A stretch of DNA of 33,946 nt, taken from RGIG9151 sp963635575 (lineage in GTDB: Bacteria; Bacillota; Clostridia; TANB77; RGIG9151). Under the pieces are notes generated by a model. It saw only the letters and a list, made by a program, of their open reading frames with translations, was not told the origin of the DNA and searched no databases. This document shows, in pieces, positions 29,907-33,946 of the stretch (its first letter is position 1; the number at the start of each line of letters is the position of its first letter). Position numbers and translations under genes: made by a program. The DNA lies in assembly GCA_963635575.1 (NCBI GenBank), contig CAVHFU010000014.1, forward strand, positions 1 through 33,946, in the 5' to 3' direction.

Positions 29907-31065
29907 ATTTAAGTTTTTTATCTACTCTTTCCCAAGGCAAATCTAAATCATCTCTTCCAAAATGACCATATGCCGATGTTTGCTTATAAATAGGTCTTCT
30001 TAAATCTAAATCTCTTATTATTCCGCTTGGGGTCAAATCAAAATTATCTAAAACTATCTTTATAAGCACGCCTTCCGACTTTTTACTTGTCCCAAAAGTA
30101 TCAATTCTAATAGATACAGGCTTTGCAACCCCAATTGCATAAGCTAATTGAATTTCACATTTTCTCGCCAGTCCTGACGCAACTATATTTTTTGCTATAT
30201 ATCTCGCCATATAAGCAGCAGACCTGTCTACCTTTGTTGGGTCTTTTCCGGAGAAAGCGCCACCTCCATGACGTGCATATCCGCCATAAGTATCTACTAT
30301 TATTTTTCTTCCTGTTAGTCCGGAATCTCCTTGTGGTCCACCAACTACGAACCTTCCGGTAGGATTAACATATATTTTAGTGTTATCATCCATTAAGTTT
30401 TCAGGAATTACAATCTTTATTACGTTATTAATAATATCTTCTCTTAATCTCTCTTGGCTAATATCATCAGAATGTTGTGCAGATACGACCACCGCTTCAA
30501 TTCTGATTGGTCTGTCTTCTTCATCATATTCAACAGTAACCTGTGTTTTTCCGTCAGGTCTTAAATATGATAAAGTTCCATTTTTTCTAACCTCAGTTAA
30601 TCTTCTTGCTAACTTATGAGCTAAGGAAACAGGCATAGGCATTAATTCCGGAGTTTCATCACAAGCGAACCCAAACATCATTCCCTGGTCTCCGGCACCT
30701 AAACTAGTAAATTCAGATTTTTTCTCTTCTAGCGAGTGATCCACTCCCATAGCTATATCGCTTGATTGCTCATCAATACTTGTAATTACTCCACAAGTAT
30801 TGCCGTCAAATCCATACTTTGCTCTATCATACCCTATTTCTAGAACAGTGTCTCTAACTATTTTTTGGATATCTACATAGCATTCTTCTGTACTAATTTC
30901 TCCCATCACATGAACTAATCCCGTTGTAGCGGTAGTTTCACAAGCTACTCTCGCCATAGGATCTTCAGCCAAAATCGCGTCCAAAATGGCATCAGAAATA
31001 GCATCACACATCTTGTCCGGATGTCCCTCTGTAACTGATTCAGATGTAAACAATTTCTTATTCAT
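29905..31065 (-). CDS. metK: S-adenosylmethionine synthetase
   Basis: The 386-aa protein begins KLFTSESVTEGHPDKMCDAI (His and Asp of the ATP site at about 15-17), has GAGDQGMMFGFACDE and GGGAFSGKDPTKVDRSAAYM. It makes SAM from methionine and ATP. GGAGGAG lies 6 bases before the ATG, and an identical 11-base copy of that site lies 28 bases further upstream. No S-box (SAM riboswitch) is visible upstream, though many Firmicutes metK genes have one. It ends convergent with the orphan gene at 29519. Confidence 0.97.
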   Translation of the reverse strand: MNKKLFTSESVTEGHPDKMCDAISDAILDAILAEDPMARVACETTATTGLVHVMGEISTEECYVDIQKIVRDTVLEIGYDRAKYGFDGNTCGVITSIDEQSSDIAMGVDHSLEEKKSEFTSLGAGDQGMMFGFACDETPELMPMPVSLAHKLARRLTEVRKNGTLSYLRPDGKTQVTVEYDEEDRPIRIEAVVVSAQHSDDISQERLREDIINNVIKIVIPENLMDDNTKIYVNPTGRFVVGGPQGDSGLTGRKIIVDTYGGYARHGGGAFSGKDPTKVDRSAAYMARYIAKNIVASGLARKCEIQLAYAIGVAKPVSIRIDTFGTSKKSEGVLIKIVLDNFDLTPSGIIRDLDLRRPIYKQTSAYGHFGRDDLDLPWERVDKKLK

Positions 31066-31067
31066 AG

Positions 31068-31106
31068 TAACTCCTCCTGTGTCAAAAATTAATCATAACT
31101 CCTCCT
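31068..31106 (-). promoter_or_regulatory. Duplicated ribosome-binding site with 4-codon mini-ORF before metK
   Basis: On the minus strand AGGAGGAGTTA occurs twice (31096-31106 and 31068-31078). The first copy precedes ATG ATT AAT TTT TGA (31096 to 31082), a 4-residue reading frame MINF; the second precedes the metK ATG at 31065. Confidence 0.5.
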
Positions 31107-31107
31107 A

Positions 31108-31136
31108 TTGACTTTATGTAAACTATGTGCTATAAT
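31108..31136 (+). promoter_or_regulatory. Promoter of the orphan gene at 31234
   Basis: TTGACT (31108-31113) and a perfect TATAAT (31131-31136) are 17 bp apart; RNA would start near 31142. Confidence 0.87.
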
Positions 31137-31141
31137 TATGT

Positions 31142-31233
31142 TATTACTACAATACGGTAGTAATAACTGGTGCAATTACACCTGTTAGGATTTTCCCATT
31201 ATGGGATGAACAATTTAGAAAGGTATAAAAAAC
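31142..31233 (+). promoter_or_regulatory. Structured leader of the orphan gene at 31234
   Basis: Three hairpins follow one another: TACTAC-AATACG-GTAGTA, then GGTG-CAATTA-CACC with flanking AAC/GTT pairs, then CCC-ATTAT-GGG. No known riboswitch core is recognised. The ribosome-binding site AAAGG follows. Confidence 0.5.
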
Positions 31234-31662
31234 ATGGAAAACTCCAACAAAAAAGCACTCAATGAACTCATTACTTCCGCACAAACACAAAGAACCCTTG
31301 CTGAAAAAGTTCGCGCATGTAAGGCCGAGGCTATAGTAAAAATCATCATAGACGGCCTAGAAGAATTGTTTTTTAAAGCAGCCTCGAACAGCACTTCCTT
31401 TTATCCCTGTGATTTCATCGTAAGAATTGATTTTTCGAAAAATTCCAGTAATGCTACCGTTTACGGCGAAATATCAGGATACGATATGTGTGGCGTGTGT
31501 AGCGATAAACATTGGCCTTATTCCAAATTACTTAGCGAATTCAACGAAGAACTCTTCGGCGCCGTAATTGAAATGCTGATCGAACTTGGCTTCCAACCTG
31601 ATGATAGTTATGCTACTTCGAGCACTCCGGGAGATACATTCTCCTGCAATCTGTTTATTTGA
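31234..31662 (+). CDS. Orphan small protein of unknown function
   Basis: The 142-aa protein has a helical N-terminus (ALNELITSAQTQRTLAEKVR), then FYPCDFIVRIDFSKNSSNAT, GEISGYDMCGVCSDKHWPYS and a helix FGAVIEMLIELGFQPDD; it contains a CGVC motif and ends FSCNLFI. There is no signal peptide or membrane segment. I do not recognise a family. AAAGG lies 10 bases before the ATG. Like 29519 and 23416, it is a solitary plus-strand gene with its own promoter and terminator, between genes on the other strand. Confidence 0.75.
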   Translation: MENSNKKALNELITSAQTQRTLAEKVRACKAEAIVKIIIDGLEELFFKAASNSTSFYPCDFIVRIDFSKNSSNATVYGEISGYDMCGVCSDKHWPYSKLLSEFNEELFGAVIEMLIELGFQPDDSYATSSTPGDTFSCNLFI

Positions 31663-31676
31663 GTGTAAATTTTCTT

Positions 31677-31714
31677 TAACCTCATGTGTTCTTGCACATG
31701 AGGTTATCTCTTTG
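31677..31714 (+). terminator. Terminator-like stem after the orphan gene at 31234
   Basis: TAACCTCATGTG (31677-31688) pairs perfectly with 31695-31706 around TTCTTG. The following T-tract (TCTCTTTG) is weak on the plus strand. The stem also lies after the convergent pseudouridine synthase gene. Confidence 0.7.
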
Positions 31715-31716
31715 TA

Positions 31717-32427
31717 TCATTTTATCAGCATTCTTATTTCTTCTATAGTTAAGTGCCTATACTTCCCTTCCTTAACTCCATCTATAACTATTCTTCCTAT
31801 TGCTTGCCTATGTAGTGTAACAACTTTATGTCCTATTTCTTCGCACATCTTCTTAACCTGTCTGTTTCTTCCTTCATGAATAATTATTTCAACAATAGAA
31901 TTTTTCTTAGTTTCTTTTACAATTCTTATCTTCGCCGGATATGTCTTTTTTCCATCAATATACACACCTTTTGCAAAAGTTCTCATTTCCTCCGCAGTAG
32001 GAACACCTTCCACCTCCGCTATATAGGTTTTGCTAACTTCGTGCTTAGGATGAGTAAGCTTATATGAAAAATCACCATCATTAGTTAGAATAATAGCTCC
32101 TGTGGTATCTTTATCCAACCTTCCAACCGGGTAAAGTCTTACTTTTATATCATTTACTAAATGCAATATTGAAGGATTATCAAACTGATCCTTAGCTGCA
32201 CTTATATATCCGGCAGGTTTATTAAGTAATATATATACTTTTCGCTTTTGGGCTTTAACAATCTCATTATTATACATTACTTTATCTTTGCTAGGGTTTA
32301 TTTTAGTCCCAAGTTCAGTCACAACTTCGCCGTTAACCTTTACCTTTCCCGCTAAAATAAGTTCCTCAGCCTTTCTTCTAGATGCTATGCCACATTCGGC
32401 TAAATATTTTTGTAATCTACATTCCAT
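31717..32427 (-). CDS. rluB: 23S rRNA pseudouridine synthase (RluB/RsuA family)
   Basis: The 236-aa protein has an N-terminal S4 domain (RLQKYLAECGIASRRKAEEL) and a pseudouridine synthase domain with the catalytic GRLDKDTTGAIILTNDGDF (Asp in GRLD), LTHPKHEVSKTYIAEVEG, and HEGRNRQVKKMCEEIGHKV. It converts a uridine of ribosomal RNA to pseudouridine. RsuA (16S) and RluE/F relatives are possible alternatives; length and S4 favour RluB. It is 15 bases after the CorC-type gene and probably co-transcribed. Confidence 0.9.
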   Translation of the reverse strand: MECRLQKYLAECGIASRRKAEELILAGKVKVNGEVVTELGTKINPSKDKVMYNNEIVKAQKRKVYILLNKPAGYISAAKDQFDNPSILHLVNDIKVRLYPVGRLDKDTTGAIILTNDGDFSYKLTHPKHEVSKTYIAEVEGVPTAEEMRTFAKGVYIDGKKTYPAKIRIVKETKKNSIVEIIIHEGRNRQVKKMCEEIGHKVVTLHRQAIGRIVIDGVKEGKYRHLTIEEIRMLIK

Positions 32428-32442
32428 AAAAGTTCCACTCCA

Positions 32443-33795
32443 TTACTCTTCTTCTTTTTCTTCATGTTTATCTGACGCTTCTCCCGTATCACAAATTTTC
32501 ACCTTTGTAATTCTCTTCTCTATAACCTCTTCAACCTTAAATAACAATCCATTAAATTCAAACTCGGGTTTACTTCCCTCTTCAGGTACAATTCCAAGGT
32601 GACCCATAATAAATCCGCCAAGTGTATCATAATCATCTACCGGAAGTTTTTTGTCAAATTTTCTAGCCACTTCAACTAAACTTACTGTTCCGTCAACCAA
32701 CTGTGTATTTTCATCAATAGGAGTAAAATCCATTGCCTCTTCGCCATCATATTCATCAAAAATATTACCCACGATTTGTTCCATTAAATCTTCAATAGTT
32801 AAAATCCCGGCAGTTCCACCGTATTCATCAACAACAGCAGCCATATACATTTTATTCTTCTTAAGTTCATTAAATATATCATCAATAACCTTAGAATCAG
32901 GCACAAAATATATAGGTCTCATAGCATTTTTCATGCTAAATTTATCTTCATCACCGTTTAAATATTTTATTAAGTCTTTTGAATGAAACATTCCCACTAT
33001 ATTATCAATATCGTCTTCATATACAGGATATCTGGTAAACATTTCTTCCTTCATAATAGCCATAACATCTTTTAATGTAGCATTTATCGGAATAGCAACT
33101 ATATCCTTTCTATGAGTCATAACTTCAGCAGCAGTTATATTATTAAAATCAAAAACATTTTCAATCATTTCTTTTTCATTAACTTCAATAGCACCTTTTT
33201 CCTCACCTAAGTCAACCATCATACGAATTTCTTCCTCAGTTACTTCTTCCTCATTCGCATTAGGGTCACCACCTGTAAGACGTATAATACCATTAGTTGA
33301 AAGTGTAAGTAATTTTACGAAAGGTCTGGCTATTTTTTCAAAACACGTCAAAAATCCAATTGCCATCATAGATAAAGCTTCACTATGTTGCATCGCAATT
33401 CTCTTGGGAACTAATTCACCAAAAACCAAAGTAAAGTATGACAAAATTATTGTAATTATAACCAATATAACAACAGACAAAACATCCGCCGAAACATAAT
33501 TTAATACACTCTGCGGCATCACTTGCATAATTTTACTAGAAAAACTGTCAGCAGCCACCGCACTGGCAAGTAATCCAGATAATGTTACACCAACTTGAAT
33601 AGTAGCCAAAAATTTACTCGGCTCTTTAACAAGTCTTTCAATCTGCCTAGCCTTCTTATTACCGTCTTCCGCCATTTTCTTAATCTTCGCATCATTTAAT
33701 GTAACAATAGCCATTTCAGACGCAGCAAAAAAAGCATTAGTAAAAATCAAGAAAATCAAAAAGAAAATTTGAAGTAACAAATTACCATCGTCCAT
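32443..33795 (-). CDS. CorC/HlyC-type membrane protein (DUF21/CNNM, CBS pair, transporter-associated domain)
   Basis: The 450-aa protein has an N-terminal CNNM/DUF21 domain with about four hydrophobic helices, including NAFFAASEMAIVTLNDAKIK and TIILSYFTLVFGELVPKRIA; a CBS pair (about 215-335: VMTHRKDIVAIPINATLKDV and VVDEYGGTAGILTIEDLMEQ); and a C-terminal CorC_HlyC domain from about 350. Relatives take part in magnesium or sodium transport, or are called hemolysin-like. The C-terminus is acidic. GGAGGA lies about 10 bases before the ATG. A promoter lies at 33836-33864. Confidence 0.92.
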   Translation of the reverse strand: MDDGNLLLQIFFLIFLIFTNAFFAASEMAIVTLNDAKIKKMAEDGNKKARQIERLVKEPSKFLATIQVGVTLSGLLASAVAADSFSSKIMQVMPQSVLNYVSADVLSVVILVIITIILSYFTLVFGELVPKRIAMQHSEALSMMAIGFLTCFEKIARPFVKLLTLSTNGIIRLTGGDPNANEEEVTEEEIRMMVDLGEEKGAIEVNEKEMIENVFDFNNITAAEVMTHRKDIVAIPINATLKDVMAIMKEEMFTRYPVYEDDIDNIVGMFHSKDLIKYLNGDEDKFSMKNAMRPIYFVPDSKVIDDIFNELKKNKMYMAAVVDEYGGTAGILTIEDLMEQIVGNIFDEYDGEEAMDFTPIDENTQLVDGTVSLVEVARKFDKKLPVDDYDTLGGFIMGHLGIVPEEGSKPEFEFNGLLFKVEEVIEKRITKVKICDTGEASDKHEEKEEE

Positions 33796-33835
33796 TTTTT
33801 ATAAAATTCCTCCTCATAAAGTATATTTATGATTA

Positions 33836-33864
33836 ATGATATATTATTAATTAATTATTGTCAA
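33836..33864 (-). promoter_or_regulatory. Promoter of the CorC-type gene and rluB
   Basis: On the minus strand TTGACA (33859-33864) and TATCAT (33836-33841) are 17 bp apart. Just upstream of it, TTAATCA and TGATTAA form a 7-bp inverted repeat (33878-33901). Confidence 0.75.
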
Positions 33865-33946
33865 TGTAGAAAGCTATTAATCAAGCGTATGTATGATTAA
33901 TTTTTGATAAAATCCTATATATTAATTTTTGAAAATGTCCCAAATA

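Noticed and set aside
31066..31107. SAM (S-box) riboswitch before metK
   Set aside because: The leader is too short, and the S-box core and a terminator are absent.
1..33946. CRISPR arrays, tRNA or rRNA genes, prophage
   Set aside because: No regularly spaced repeats, no cloverleaf or rRNA sequence and no phage genes were seen.

Overview
The window looks like the chromosome of a low-GC, flagellated, Gram-positive Clostridia-type bacterium, possibly Lachnospiraceae-like, although the genus cannot be fixed from the sequence. The evidence is the AT-rich DNA, strong GGAGG ribosome-binding sites, near-consensus sigma-A promoters with 17-bp spacers, a T-box leader on tyrS, spoIIGA, a DtxR-controlled feo locus, and flaG-fliD-fliS genes behind a sigma-D-like promoter. 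Most of the DNA carries housekeeping genes.

Layout. 1-742 has no protein gene but holds an apparently large structured RNA (about 182-607), closed by an 18-bp terminal stem and folding into at least eight further helices; I cannot assign it to a known family. 743-2511 (+) is tmcAL-coaE. 2544-2822 (-) is an orphan gene with a strong promoter. 3037-6566 (-) is the flagellar cap operon flaG-fliD-fliS-flgN-like. 6707-10546 is a divergent iron locus: a DtxR-type regulator (-) facing feoA-feoA-feoB-Cys-rich membrane protein (+), with paired palindromic operators between them. 10572-11621 (-) is rpsF-ssb-rpsR. 11791-12819 is a REP-type transposon (RAYT/Y1 transposase) with nested inverted repeats. 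12810-16405 (-) is rpiB-tagO-wecB-spoIIGA. 16541-20668 (-) is a 100-aa gene, yraN, pdp, nrdR and a beta-CASP metallo-hydrolase. 20810-23233 (-) holds a membrane-anchored protein, a second non-autonomous copy of the REP element, DUF1294, and T-box-tyrS. 23416-24321 (+) is an acetyltransferase-like gene. 24348-26321 (-) is a lone P-type-ATPase N-domain protein, ffh and ylxM. 26392-29290 (-) is minD-minE-rodA-CYTH. The rest is metK, an RluB-type pseudouridine synthase and a CorC/HlyC-type protein (-), interrupted by two small orphan plus-strand genes (29519 and 31234).

Most notable: (1) the 426-nt RNA, whose G-U pairs point to plus-strand transcription; (2) the REP transposon and its 107-bp non-autonomous relative, each of which supplies the last codons and stop codon of the neighbouring minus-strand gene (spoIIGA and DUF1294), while the transposase itself ends inside its own inner repeat; (3) a duplicated module inside FliD and an extra acidic CxxC loop in FeoB; (4) three solitary plus-strand genes, each with a consensus promoter, a hairpin-bearing leader and a terminator-like stem-loop, two of them of unknown family.

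All calls come from reading the sequence alone. Family names rest on recognised motifs and not on database searches, and RNA structures were paired by eye.
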